From the NCBI GenBank assembly GCA_026120185.1, contig JANUWF010002432.1, positions 186,001 to 250,000 of the forward strand: 64,000 nucleotides of DNA. The letters are read 5' to 3'. This DNA comes from Voacanga thouarsii (Eukaryota; Streptophyta; Magnoliopsida; Gentianales; Apocynaceae). The notes beneath the pieces are model-generated. The model was not told where the DNA came from. It made no database searches and saw only the letters and a program-made list of their open reading frames with translations. The position numbers were made by a program, and so were the translations under genes. Positions 45,846 through 57,297 of the stretch are shown one piece after another. Position 1 is the stretch's first letter. Every line of letters starts with the position of its first letter.

Positions 45846-46229
45846 TAATTTTCATCGGAGTCTTCAAAGTCAGCCTCATAAAACCATCCCCCAGAATTCT
45901 TAGTGAAGTCTATCCCAGCCCCACTTGCAAACCTATCCATTGGCTCTTTCCCAGGTCGCCTAGAACTCTCCCCAATCTCAACCTAGTTGGGTGGACGTAT
46001 GAAGGAAGGTCTAGGTGGAGATTCATAATCTATCTTCCCCGGATCATTACTATTAGCTGACAAGTCAACTATAGGACTAGGAGGGTGGGTAACATATGCC
46101 ATATCTATCTCCTCATCTTCACTGTCAGAAACCAAGCCTATCACAGGTATTGGGGATGGCTTATTGATCGGGACCTCATTATCACTACTATCATCCAAGG
46201 GAATAATTGGCTACGGTGCTGGTGGAAGT
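45846..46229 (-). pseudogene. Acidic Pro/Ser-rich ORF of unknown function, upstream of gag
   Basis: Not recognised. On the minus strand, one frame from the LTR junction to a stop at 45848-45846 gives about 125 codons with two TAG stops (46213-46211 and near 45981). Contents: a Pro-rich start, LDDSSDNEVPI, SDSEDEEIDMAYV, HPPSPIVDL, YESPPRPSFIRPPN, then RRPGKEPMDRF and a C-terminal GGWFYEADFEDSDEN. There is no ATG at the start; the LTR junction removed any. Composition (runs of D/E/S and P) is unlike gag. It lies 270 bp before gag on the same strand. It could be a gypsy accessory ORF or a captured gene piece. Confidence 0.45.
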
Positions 46230-47870
46230 CCACTTGACTAAAACTAGCTAGCTCGGACCGGCATGACTATGTAATACTGTCGCTTCTATAAGCTGAGTTC
46301 ATCTTCTGGAAGTGGACTCCTGCCAGAAGACTCACTCTTGCTCTTCAAGACTAGTACTACTAGCCTACCCTTATTGAGTACTCAACGTCGAATGTCCCAC
46401 TTGGGAGAAAACGGATAAAACATTGCTTTAATAGGAAATAGCAATTAAGGGTTTCTAAAATTCGTATCAAAATTGATTTTTAGAAAGAGTTTAGTATTTG
46501 TGCAAAATTGCTTGTTTGGTTTTCAAAAGATTTGTTTGACTGAACAAGAAAGGAAACAGTCCTTAATTGCCTTTACAAAAATGAGTGTCGATATACTCTG
46601 CGTTTAGCGTGCCATAGTAACCTTTCGTCATCAAATAAGTTTATGAAACAGCTTACCTGATCCTTTGCTTGCAAATTCACAAATCTTCCAAAGCTGACCT
46701 AACCCCGCTTGGGGACACAAGTCATATGGTTATACTTAAGCTATATTCGCTTTCATAAATAATCCTAACTCAACGTATTACAATCATTACACTAATGTCC
46801 TAACCTTCAAGGCTAGATGATAAAGGGTTTTATAAAATAAGTCTAGCTTGATAAGTAAAAATAACTACGGGTTGTAAAATACTTACTAATAAGTTATAGG
46901 TTCGATACAAATCTTGAGTGTTGTTACTAGGGTTTAATTGCTGAAGAATCCTAAGTCCTAGATGATATTATTAAAATAAATTATTACTAATAAAATAATT
47001 AATAAATAAAACTAATAATAAATAAATTTTATTAAATTTTGATCAATAAATAATAATAAATTTCAATAGTATTTATGAATATATGGCCCACAAGATTAAT
47101 ATTTTACCTACTATTATGATTTATATAAAAGGATTTATGTATTATTATTATTATTATATATAAATATTTTTTTATATTATTTTTAATAAAAGATATCATT
47201 TATTTGGCTAAAATATTACTATTACATTTAATATTCCAATTCTAACTTCCTAGGGTTTTCGAAATCTTTGGAGGAAAATATAATACTAATCTTAATTAAC
47301 GTAATAAAATTAGCTAACTAAAATAGCTTAGGATCAACAAGGTCATGATCATAATTTTCTATTGCTAACAAGAATCATGAACATAAACTCCAACATCAAT
47401 CAACAAACTATTCCATTCATGAGTAAAGGCTTAAGTCCATATCTACTATCACATGGTCAAATCTCTACTAAACGTAATTATATTCATGGCTTCACTAGAA
47501 ACAAGAACACAATAATCCTATTCACCAAAGGTGACATAATATCTAACATGCTTAAACATCCATACTCACTCAAGACATGAAGAACATACATCGATCCACA
47601 AGAAATTTTATAAAGATTAACCACGGCCGAACATTCACATGCTCCAATTTCAACTCCTTCATACATAAGCACATACTCAACCCCAATCATATTCTATCTT
47701 TTTCCATCAACATCTAAGAGACATGACTTTAGAATTAAAGAGAATGTTAAAGAGAAATACTAGGTTGATGACTATTTCGATGAAGGTTTATGGAGATCCA
47801 CACGCTTGGAATGCTTGAACCGTCCAAGAGAGAAGAAGAAAAACAGCCACGGTTGTAGCAACCATTTCAG

Positions 47871-47872
<2 letters not shown>

Positions 47873-47935
<63 letters not shown>
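47873..47935 (+). repeat. (GA)n microsatellite in gypsy LTR
   Basis: 63 bp of pure GA. The minus-strand (CT) tract corresponds to the 33-bp tract at 20383-20415 and the 31-bp tract at 29279-29309, so the repeat varies between LTR copies. A short one also occurs at about 63009-63026. Confidence 0.95.
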
Positions 47936-47940
<5 letters not shown>

Positions 47941-48706
47941 GTATATCATGTTAAAGATTGAAGGAAAGAAGATGAACAAAATCATTCTTGGTTACCTTGA
48001 TGGTGTTCTTGAGACTTCAAGGAAATTTTGGTTTTTTATCTGATTTTTGTTTTCGAGATTTGATGTTATAAAATCCAGAAATGGACTCTAGGGAGGGAGT
48101 AGGCATGATCTGGGGTTTTTGGAAGGGATTGAAGGTGTTTGGAGTGGTCTTAGGCTTGGAGAATGGGAGTGTATGTTCTTGGTGTTCTAGGTATTCTTGG
48201 TGTTCTTGGAGAAATAGAGAGAATTGGAGAGAAAGCTGGACAAAATGCTGGAGGTCTTGGCCGAATGATTGAGGGTTTTCTTTGATTTAATTTTCAGATT
48301 AGGGAGAAGAGGGAAATCTGATTATTTGAAATTCAAATGGATTAATTGATGGAGTGAATTAAGGTAGGAGGTATGATAATGTTGTTTGATTGATGCAGGT
48401 TCTTGGAAGCTACAATGGCCGACTGGTTTTGCTGTTGTTTTGCTGAAATGGATGAAGGTTGAAGGAGCTATAATGTTGGTGTTAGTATTATTCCCTAGAT
48501 GCAATCACTTGTACGTTATATATGAAACATTTTATTTCATAAAAGGCATTATTTATCTCACAGTTTTTTTTATTACTTTTGAGTAATATAACTGTTGGAT
48601 AAAGTCCCTAGTACGACACTATTTTAAGGAAATCATGATAGAGATCATGATATGAGATTCTTACTACACTGTATAGTGTTAGTACTTAAATAGTCCATAG
48701 TCATAG

Positions 48707-50282
48707 TGTGAAACCCCGGTCAAAACCAACCTTAGAGTAAGGGGGTTGGGATGCATATCACATTTTATTTCATGGTTAAATATATTTTCATATGATCTTT
48801 ATGTGTTTTGGATTCGGGTTTTATTGTCTTGAAGTCTTGTTGGTGAGTATTGTGTGAGAGGCAAGATGGTAATTTTTGCCCGAGGTGAAAATAGGGAGAT
48901 AGCTTGTGGATTGAATAGAAAATAATTTTCTAGTGAAAATATCAACAAGAGTTGTTGTAGCTTAGTGGTTAGAGCTTTGGAAGAAATCCTTGAGGTCTTA
49001 GGTTCAAATTCCATCATAGAAGCTTTAGCTAGATTAAATTTTATTTTTGCTTAGTGGAGGAAATTTCGGTCTTAGGAGCTTAGCGTAAGGTAGGGATGAT
49101 GTCCTAAGAGAGACATTCTAGGAGTATTCTCATTCCACTCTTTTGCCCTACTCGAATTTCCTAAAGGGAATTCTTGTTCCCTTGATTTTTGGTTTTCCTT
49201 AGGTTTCAACTTCTTAGTTTGATCAAGATGTTCTATCCATTTTCTTTCCAAAAATTTCAGTAAAATACTGTGATCTTGTGGGATCAAAATGCCCTAGTAA
49301 AAGGCTTCTCATGGTCTGAAAAATGTGGAAGAATGGTGGGAAATTCCAAGGGGAAAAATCCCTCTAGTAAGCTTGCTGAAATTTCACTCTAGACTAGTTC
49401 ATCTTCCTTCATGGCATGAGCTGAAATTTTCCAGCTTGTTGTACCTTCAAAATGTCGAAATTTTTAGCTAACATTCCCTCCCAAATGCTGCCAGAAAAAT
49501 GATCTTTAGGATAAGTTTGAAACCTGAAAATTCTTGACCAATTTCAGACTGCTCAAAGCTGGAGCAAAACAGGAAAAATTCCTGTACGAAAAACAGTTTT
49601 GAGAGTCCAAAACCAAGCTATTTTCTTCCAGATCTTGTCCAGTACCTTAGCCATGTTTTTCCTTCATGAAGAAGGCTGGAAACCAGCCTTGAATACCCCT
49701 GAAATTCCCTTCAAAACTCGCTGCAAATTGGCTGGAAGTGGCAGCCAAAAATCTGCCCAGAAAAATTCCTGTTCAGCAAAATGCAGGGCAGTCCAAAGTT
49801 CGAGCTTTGTTTCCTATTTTTCTTCTGGCCAAAACACCAACCTTAATCTGTCAAAACCTTCCTTAAACCTCCATTAACAGAGCTCCATTGTTTCCCTCAA
49901 GCTTCTGCACGAAATTCAGCAATGGCTGTCTGAAAATCTCTCCAACAAATCCCTGCAATTTAGCTTGATTGGTTTCCAAAATTCCAGCCATCCTTGTTTA
50001 GCAACCTTCCATAATATCTTACTCAAATGACCAGACATCTTCTTCATCATTGTGCACCTTAGTTTCGGCCACCATAAGCCACCTTGAATCAGCTTTAATT
50101 CCTCAGAAATGATGCTCAACCAGTCGGCCATAGGAGACCTTCAAAGCTCTCCAAATTATTAAGATATCCTAGAATATTTAATTTCCAAATTCACTTCCTA
50201 AAAATATTCTCCAAGGATTGTGACAACTAACCCTTCATTTTCTCTTCCAAATCAGAGAAACAACTCCCTAAACCACCTCTCG
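48707..50282 (+). mobile_element. 5' fragment of gypsy LTR inside copia solo LTR
   Basis: TGTGAAACCCCGG at 48707 begins right after the CATAG block of the copia LTR. About 1.57 kb follows the 4-kb LTR family, including the tRNA-like segment. At about 50282 the sequence returns to the copia LTR at AACGTGCAATTATC, skipping roughly 220 bp of copia DNA and the rest of the gypsy LTR. This is best read as an insertion followed by a deletion across its right edge. Confidence 0.8.
48958..49012 (+). other. tRNA-like A-box/B-box segment in gypsy LTR fragment
   Basis: TAGCTTAGTGGTTAGAGC (from 48958) and GGTCTTAGGTTCAAATTCC (48994-49012), the copy whose A-box is closest to true plant tRNAs. Confidence 0.65.
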
Positions 50283-51667
50283 AAAACGTGCAATTATCCT
50301 TAGACTTGAGATCTCCAAGGTACTTTGTTTGTTAAGCCTTGTACTTTGATTCCAATCTCGAGAGCTCGATCGAGGGCCGCCTATGATATGGATATTGGGT
50401 ACATTGTGAGGTAAACAAAAGTAGTTGAGATGGTCAATAAAGGATTCACCACTCCTAATAGTAGGGGCGAATATCTCACGGTCACTTGTAGGAATTACTA
50501 CGCATAAGTCCTTGGCCAAGGCGTATGTGTATTGGAAAGGGTTCCAATTGAGACACATTAAGAGTAGTGGGTTCCTGGTACAAGTATAATTATATTCGGG
50601 CCAGAATTGATATATATTCTGGAGGGAGTTGGCCCTAATTCTGTACTCTAAACCGAATAAGATATTGTATGGTGAAATGAGTTAATTGCACTGTAGTTTG
50701 TTATTGAAGGGTTTATTTCAAGGCACTTGACTTTCTAGACTCTTGGGTGGTCATGATGTGTTGCTAGATACCGCTCATGATCTGGGAATATGAGTTTATT
50801 AATTGATGAATTAATAAACCAATCCTAATTAAAATTAATAGGATTTATCCTAATTAATTAAGGATTATTAATCTCAAAGACGTTTAGATTAATTCATGTT
50901 CGCTACCAATTGACCGGGAAACCTAGTAGGTTACACACAAAAGGGGAATTTATACTCAAGATTTTATTTGATAACATAGTGGGGTTTATTGTGCGAAAGA
51001 GAAGTTGATGTAGCCAAATTATAATTAGTTATAATTGATGGGCCAATTTGTAAGTCTGAAAATTTGATGGGTTCCAATTGCAATTAGAGAATTGCAATTG
51101 TTTATTTAGAATTCTCAGATGTGGTTGTTTTTGTTGAGCTTTTCGAGTGACTTCAAGGGTCATATGAAATGACTCTTAAAAACATAAAACCAAGGGTCAC
51201 AAGAAGCATTATGTATACATGATGTTCTTTTCTCTCTCTCTCGTGGGTGTGTGAGTCTCTCCAAGACAACACCAAGACTCTTCTACTTTTTCTTCTTCAT
51301 TCTCTGGTTTTGCTGAACAAGAAGAACAAAGAAGAAAACCCCAGCCACCATTATTATTTTCTACTAGCACAGAAAATCTTAGTGCTTGAGTGTATCCTCT
51401 GTGTGGATTACTGTTAGAGATAATCACACACTGTAATTATAGTAGTTAAACATACAACTCTCATGGTGATTCTTCAAGAGGATTGCTAGATCGTACTACA
51501 ATTATCAAACTTGAAGAAGGAAAGTTTTGTTTTCCACACAAACAAAGAAAGGTAAAAGCTGTCATCTTTGTTTCTTTGTTTTCCATATGTATGTCTTGTT
51601 TTCCACACATAGGCAGATCCTGAGATGGTATCTCGTTCTTATTCTTCCGCTGCGCCGTATATGATAT

Positions 51668-53685
51668 TGAGGGAGACAAAACAGGGGAGCATGCACTGGT
51701 TACAAAAAAAAATAGAGAAAAATAAAATCAAGCCTTAAAGGCCATACGGAAGCGTAAAGATCATACCTTTGCGCTCCTTAACCCTTCTAGGTTGAGTAGG
51801 AGCGGATTGAACGATTGGAATCGCCTCGCTTCGCCCACTTGAAGAAGCTTCTGGTTGAACACCCGCTAGCCTTCTACTTCGCCTTGTTTACATCAACGCC
51901 AAGCTTTCCAGCTCTCGAAATATTCCTCTGCCTATACTCTAATCGGTGAACACTATGGTGAAGAGGAACAGTCTCAATTCCCCTTAGTTCACTTGCTGTT
52001 GATTAGCAAAGTCCAAGAAGAACAACAAGAAAAGGGAGATGTGAGAGAGAGCAGAGAGAGAGACGTGAGTTCTCTGTAAGGTTAGGGAGATTAGGGTTTT
52101 TTTTCCTACCAGAGACTAGTTTATTAGTTAGCCAAAATTGGGTTTCTCATTATCTGATAAACATATCCCCGGGATTTCAAAACACTCGGATGTTATCCTG
52201 AGAATCAGTTTGGCCTAACCTTAAACTCCTCTTAACCGTATCTAGAAAAAACCCTAAGGTCCAATCTATTGGGCCAGAAAAATACTTATTATTTCTCTTG
52301 GACCCAAAAGGCCCAAAATAATAAACATTAATTATTTATTTCCTGGGCTTACATAAATAACCCAATAAATAATTAATGAGCCCAAATTAACCAAAATAAT
52401 TAATCTTTAATTATTTATTTCTTGGGCCTATATAAATAACCCAATAAATAATTAAACATTAATTATTTCCCCTAGTTTAAGCCCAGGTTAATTTCTTAAT
52501 TATTCATACTGGACCTAGGCCCTGAATAATTAATTAACCAATTAAACTAGATAATTAATTTCTCTCAACTCCTATTTTAATTAATTTATTTATTTTATTC
52601 CAGTCCAATAATAAATTAGACTTCCTGAATAAAATAAAATAAAACAAAATCCTCTTGAATTGAGACCAATTCCTTAACCCAAAATTAGTTAGGACTTACG
52701 GGCTATTCCGATGACCAAAAAGACACATCGCCTTGGCTGCTAAAATGACCAAAATACCCCTACTATATAAATAGCTGTATTTTGCATTTTAAATATTTCC
52801 TAATATCACCATAAGGAAATATTGACCCCAAGGACAATGCTGCATTAGCAAAGTCTCCGACCTACAGGTGAAATGACTAAAATATCCCTATACACATCAC
52901 CGTACATTTAGAGAGGAATAAGTGTACTAACACCCCTCTAAATGACATCTACCATCCTTAGGCTTCTAGTATAATGATCCACGACTTTCTGGAGTGTTTC
53001 TACTTTCCAAGGGAGCTACCCTAAAGCAAACATCCAAGTCATGTTTCCTAGGGCCCTGGACATTTTAGACCATTCGGACAACCACAAGGGGCGATATAGT
53101 GCAGAAACTATCTTGTACAAGTCTGTCTTAACTAACTAGTCACACATACCCAACATACAAATATATTGGCCCTACGATAGAACCTCAACTATGGCTAATC
53201 AAAGTATATGCTTCGAGCTTCACCAGACCACCAACTCATACTCAAGTCGTAGAGTACTAGTCCACGCTGTAGCAGTAGTAGTCTAGGTTTCTATCATATA
53301 GTACTTTTAGAAACCACTACTACAGGTCCTATCCTACGTATTCGAAATACACTTATGTCATGAAGTGAGTGGACTACTCACTGGCTAAAGGTAAGTCATT
53401 CCCCATTTGGAATTCATAACATAATAACCTAAATATGATGAGGTTCCCAATCTCATCAATAGGTTAAGAACAAATGTTTATGTGTTAAATAACCCGTGAT
53501 CCATACCTTACTGTGAAAGATCACCATTCACATAGATCACTTATTTAAACACAATGGGTATGTTCTAAACGAAAATTGTGCACAAACAAAAAGTAAATTC
53601 ACAAACAAATTTTGAAAATAAAATTTTTATTAAAATATTCGATTTTACATCAGAAACATAGTCTAAGAGGGCATACAATCCAACA
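51668..53685 (-). mobile_element. Solo LTR, second family (2018 bp), inside copia solo LTR
   Basis: Minus-strand ends are TGTTGGATTGTATGCCC and TGTCTCCCTCA (TG..CA), flanked by ATGATAT at 51661-51667 and 53686-53692. Removing it restores the copia LTR 3' end GTATATGATATGCGTGAG. The TGTTGGATTGTATGCC start is typical of plant copia LTRs, but no internal region identifies the family. Seven matching bases exceed the usual 5-bp duplication, and two may be chance. No gene seen; an AT repeat lies at 52329-52455. Confidence 0.75.
52329..52455 (+). repeat. Two-copy tandem repeat (period about 79 bp)
   Basis: A unit built on TAATTATTTATTTC, TGGGC and CCCAATAAATAATTAA occurs at 52329-52375 and 52408-52455 with few differences, inside the 2-kb solo LTR. 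Confidence 0.7.
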
Positions 53686-54762
53686 ATGATATGCGTGAGA
53701 TACCCAACAGTTAGCCAAAATTCTGAGTGCAATGGTAGGAGAATCTCTGGTTGTTTGAAGCCTAATCCAAGGGAGTTTTCATGGAGCAATTGTTGGAATT
53801 TTTGAACTTCAATTGAAAGCTTGATTGGAGTAATTGAAGGTAGAATTTGAGGAGTGGCTATGGAGTCCAATCGAGCAGGTCAGTGGATGAGGGTAATGGA
53901 GTTCAGTTCATGGCTGACTAAGGTTATCTTCACAGAAGTTTGAGGTGGTTTTCGAACAAGGCTTGAAGTGAGAGCAAGGCTGGAATTTTCTGGTTTGAGT
54001 TTCGAATGGTTTGCTGGAATTTGCCGTGTAGTTTTTTTTGCAATGTTCCAGCCGAATTGCAGAGAATTTGGAGAGGTATTGGAGGGTCCTTTAAAGCTGA
54101 TTTCTAGCCTTCTTTATTGAGGAAAAGCAGAGGTAAATTACTGGTTTGAAGGCAAAAGAAATAGATTTGATTTTTTGCCTGCTATGCTTCGAAACTATCC
54201 ATAATTTTTTTCTGATTTGCACAGCTTTGCACAGTCCGAATTTTGGCAAATGATTTCTATCTTCAAGCTGAACAAGTTGGCCATTTTTCTCGTAGAATTT
54301 GAGTAAGAAAAATGGTTGAAGTTTTTGAAAGCTAGGCTGCCCAAGAATCAGGAAAATTTTCAAATTTCTACCATGAAAAAGATGAACACTATGGAGTGGA
54401 GTTTGAAGATTCAACCATAGAGATTAATTCTCTTGGGAAACTTCCTTAACTCTTTCCCTTTTTTTAGTCAAAACTCTATCCTCTAAGAGCCATTTTCAAA
54501 ATTCCAAGATCAATAAACCTTGTTGAATTTTCTGGAATTAAAATATGATTTTGGATAAATTGAACAAACTTAATTGATAAAGAATTTAAGGTAAGCTAGG
54601 GAATAAAAAGGGCATAAATCCCTTAAGAATTCTTGTAGGGCATAAGAATAGGATTAGGATATTCCCTTCATGTCTCCCCTAGGACAACACTCCTATTTCT
54701 ACTTATGGAATGCAAGGGACGAAAAATTCAACCCAAAAAGAAATAGCAAAAACTTAAATGAT

Positions 54763-54820
54763 GGGATTTGAACTCAAGACCTTTGAGATTAATTCACAAA
54801 GCTCTAACCACTAAACCACA
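54763..54820 (-). other. tRNA-like A-box/B-box segment in gypsy B 3' LTR
   Basis: The minus strand reads TGGTTTAGTGGTTAGAGC (54820-54803 region), then GGTCTTGAGTTCAAATCCC (54782-54763 region). GTTCAAATC is a full match to the B-box core GWTCRANNC. It is about 250 bp from the LTR start. Confidence 0.65.
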
Positions 54821-55070
54821 ACAACTCTTGTTCTTATTTTCTTTCCCAAATATTCTTTCTATTCAATCCTCGAGCTATCTCCCTATTCTGACCCCAAGCA
54901 AATTTACCATTTTACCCTTCCAACTCAATAAGCTCAACTAAGCCTTCTAGACTATAAATCATGATTCTAAAGCACATAAAATCATTCAAACATATATATA
55001 TTCATGCAAGAAAATATGATATGCATCCCAACCCCATTACTCTAGGGTTGGCTTTAGGTGGGGTTTCACA

Positions 55071-55084
55071 TCCTCCTCTTCCTA
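55071..55084 (-). other. Polypurine tract of gypsy copy B
   Basis: The minus strand reads TAGGAAGAGGAGGA directly before LTR start TGTGAAACCCC. It links this LTR family to the chromovirus pol. Confidence 0.85.
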
Positions 55085-55116
55085 GGAGAATTTCGTCCCG
55101 AAATTCAAGCATATCT

Positions 55117-55616
55117 CTATCTCAGATCGGGATACTTTCGTTTTACCCACTCTTCTGATTCCCATGTTGCATCCTGCGTGCCATGATGCTCCCACTGCAC
55201 CTTTACCATTAGAATCTGCTTGTTCCGGAGAGTCTTGATACTTCGGTCCAATATCCTCATAGATTTCTCCACATAGCTCAGGTCGGGTTGCAACACCGAC
55301 GGCTCATCATTCAAAACATGATCGAGATCGGCATTGTACTTTTTCAACTGTGACAAATGAAATACGACGTGAATTCTTGTCAATCCATCCGACAAATCCA
55401 ATCGATACGCCACCGGCCCAATTCTCTCATTTATCGGGAATGGCCCCAAATACCTCGAATTTTTAGCATCCCACCATTCGGATACTGCAACATTCCTCTA
55501 TTCGGTGCCAATCTTAGGAATACCCTGTCTCTCACCTAAAATTCTAACTCTCTCCACCTGATGCCTGCATAGCTCTTTTGTTGACTCTGAGCTGCTTTCA
55601 ACCTTTCCTTGATTAA
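55117..55616 (-). pseudogene. Gypsy B integrase C-terminus and chromodomain (decayed)
   Basis: Block 55449-55117 reads GPFPINERIGPVAYRLDL, IHVVFHLSQLKKYNAD, then a chromodomain-like end: ILDRSIKTLRNKQILMVKVQW and DATWESEEWVKRKYPDL. The W-x-(8-9)-EEWV pattern is the chromodomain C-terminal helix seen in plant chromoviruses. The domain targets insertion to certain chromatin. Block 55616-55450 is readable but interrupted. Confidence 0.87.
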
Positions 55617-56480
55617 CTTAACCATGTCCAACATTTCCTGAACACAGACTTTTCCAGATTTGCTTATATGACCGTCTTCTGACCAACTCCAATATAGCGG
55701 TACCTAACACTTGCATCCATACAATGCCTTGTACGGAGCCATTCCAATCGAAGCTTGATAACTGTTGTTGTACGACAACTCCGCATGCGGCACACATTCG
55801 ATCCACTTATCTCCGAAATCCAGTACACATGCTCTTAGCATATCCTCTAATATCTGTATAACCCTTTCTGACTGCCCATCGATTTGCGGATGTGCCGTTG
55901 TACTAAACTACAGACTTGACCCCATTGATTCTTGAAACTTGCCCCAAAATCGAGATGTGAATCTCGAATCTCGATCAGACACAATGCTTGAAGGCACTCC
56001 ATGCAGTCGGACTATTTCTCACATATAGGTCTGAGCCAACTTTTTCATGGAATCCATTACATTCATTGGTATAAAATGCGCTGATTTGGTTAGTCGATCC
56101 ACCACTACCCATATGGCGTCCTTTTGGGTCCTTGACATAGAAAGTCTAGTAATGAAGTCCATGGTCACTTCCTCCCACTTCCATTCCAGTACTGGCAATG
56201 GTTGCAACAGTCTTGCTGACTTCTTGTGCTTCGCTTTGACCTTCTGACATGTGAGACACGTCAAAACATACTTAACCACGTTCCACTTCATTCCAGGCCA
56301 CCAATAGGCCCTTTTCAGATATTGGTACACTTTAACTTCCCCCGGATAAATGGCGTACTTGCTCTTATGTGCCTCTTCTAGAATTCTGTCCTTCAATTGG
56401 TGCTCTCCGGGTACACACAACCGATCTATGAAATACAAAACTCCCGCTTCATCCTGCTGGAATTCACTACCTTGCCGCAT
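55617..56480 (-). pseudogene. Gypsy B integrase zinc finger and catalytic core (decayed)
   Basis: Open 56480-56019: LCVPGEHQLKDRILEEAHKS, IYPGEVKVY (His to Tyr), YWWPGMKWNVVKYVLTCLTC, then the core MDFITRLSMSRTQKDAIWVV with the first Asp and VVDRLTKSAHFIP. A stop follows at about 56018. Beyond it IVSDRDSRF (second Asp) and HPQIDGQSER (Glu) are readable with further stops, and a frameshift gives the out-of-frame ORF at 55618-55806. DDE residues survive; the frame does not. Confidence 0.87.
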
Positions 56481-57297
56481 GAGTTCCTTGTCCTAGAAAA
56501 GCTGAAATTCTGCATTACTTTGCTGAGCTTCAATAATTTTCCGCCTTAGGTCTGTTACCAACTTCAGGTTGCTAACAGCAATTTTCTCCCCCTGCACTTC
56601 CGCTCTTCTATCCAACACGTCCTGAACCACTTGAATCTCTTGTACCCTTAGTCTGGCCATAGAGACTTTTCTGCTCAGGGCATTAGCAACAAATGTTGGC
56701 CTTTCCGGGATGATAGTTGATTAGACAACGGTACTCTTCCAAAAATTCCATCCATCTTCGCTGCCTCAGATTTAAGTCCTTTTGGGTGAAAATATACTTC
56801 AGGCTCTTTTGATCAGTGAATACTTCATATTCCGCTCCGTATAAGTAGTGTCACCATTTCTTTAAAGCGAACCAAATGGCAGCCAGCTCTAGATCATGCG
56901 TGGGGCAATTAACTTCATGAGACCTCAACTTCAAAGAAGCATAGGCGATCACCCGTCGGTCTTGCGTTAAAATTGCTCCCAAACCTTCTTTCGAAGCATC
57001 GGTATACAGTGTGTATGGCTTATCTCCCTCTAGCAGACTCAACACATGTGCTGTCATCAATCTCCGCTTCAGCTCTTGGAAACTCTTCTCATATTTTTCA
57101 CTCCAAACAAATGGTGCATCTTTTCTCAACAATCGAGTCATAGGCGATGCAAGCTTTGAAAACCATTTGATGAACCTCCTATAATAACCAGTCAATCCTA
57201 AGAAGCTTCGAATCTCGGTGATGTTTTCCGGATGCTTCCAGTATGAAACTGCTTTAACCTTCGCTGGGTCTACCTTGATCCTATCCTTAGTCACCAC
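56481..57297 (-). pseudogene. Gypsy B RNase H (partly open)
   Basis: Block 57297-56851: [47 protein letters not shown] with the catalytic Asp, and [15 protein letters not shown]. It continues toward 56700 with [15 protein letters not shown] sequence after a stop. Closer to the family standard than copy A (TDASKEGLG versus TDTSKEGFG). Confidence 0.87.

Larger units (their letters stand above)
42223..46229 (-). mobile_element. Ty3/gypsy chromovirus copy A, truncated by copia LTR 3
   Basis: Minus strand: acidic leader ORF, gag with two zinc knuckles, protease, RT, RNase H, then the start of integrase, cut at 42222. Order PR-RT-RH-IN defines gypsy. The cut corresponds to 56315 in copy B, so the C-terminal integrase and chromodomain are missing. 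Its 5' side joins a truncated LTR (46230-55070) that is also the 3' LTR of copy B. Confidence 0.88.
48480..53709 (+). mobile_element. Copia solo LTR, plus orientation, with two nested elements
   Basis: TGTTAGTATTATTCCC at 48480 is the start of the copia LTR family, and GAGATACCCAACA ending at 53709 is its end. Flanks GTTGG (48475-48479) and GTTAG (53710-53714) form a 5-bp duplication with one mismatch. On both sides the gypsy LTR continues, so this is an insertion into that LTR. It contains a gypsy LTR fragment (48707-50282) and another solo LTR (51668-53685). No internal region or primer site. Confidence 0.85.
46230..55070 (-). repeat. Gypsy LTR between copies B and A, 3' end deleted, split by copia solo LTR
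   Basis: Minus-strand start TGTGAAACCCC at 55070, directly after the polypurine tract of copy B. It runs to 53710, resumes at 48479 and continues to about 46230. The pieces sum to about 3.6 kb. The last ~630 bp of the family LTR and any primer site are missing: the sequence leaves the LTR at AGTGGAC and enters the acidic ORF. Includes the GA tract at 47873-47935 and an AT-rich part at 46930-47215. Confidence 0.82.

Noticed and set aside
47873..47935. CRISPR-like or satellite array
   Set aside because: A simple GA dinucleotide repeat; no spacers or unit structure, and the context is a plant LTR.
51700..53600. Host gene exons between copia LTR pieces
   Set aside because: No long ORF, splice-like arrangement or recognisable protein; the whole interval is bounded by TG..CA ends and a flank duplication.
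53565..53870. 101-codon minus-strand ORF at 53565-53870
   Set aside because: It crosses from the gypsy LTR through the copia LTR end into the 2-kb solo LTR, so it is an accidental frame over insertion junctions.
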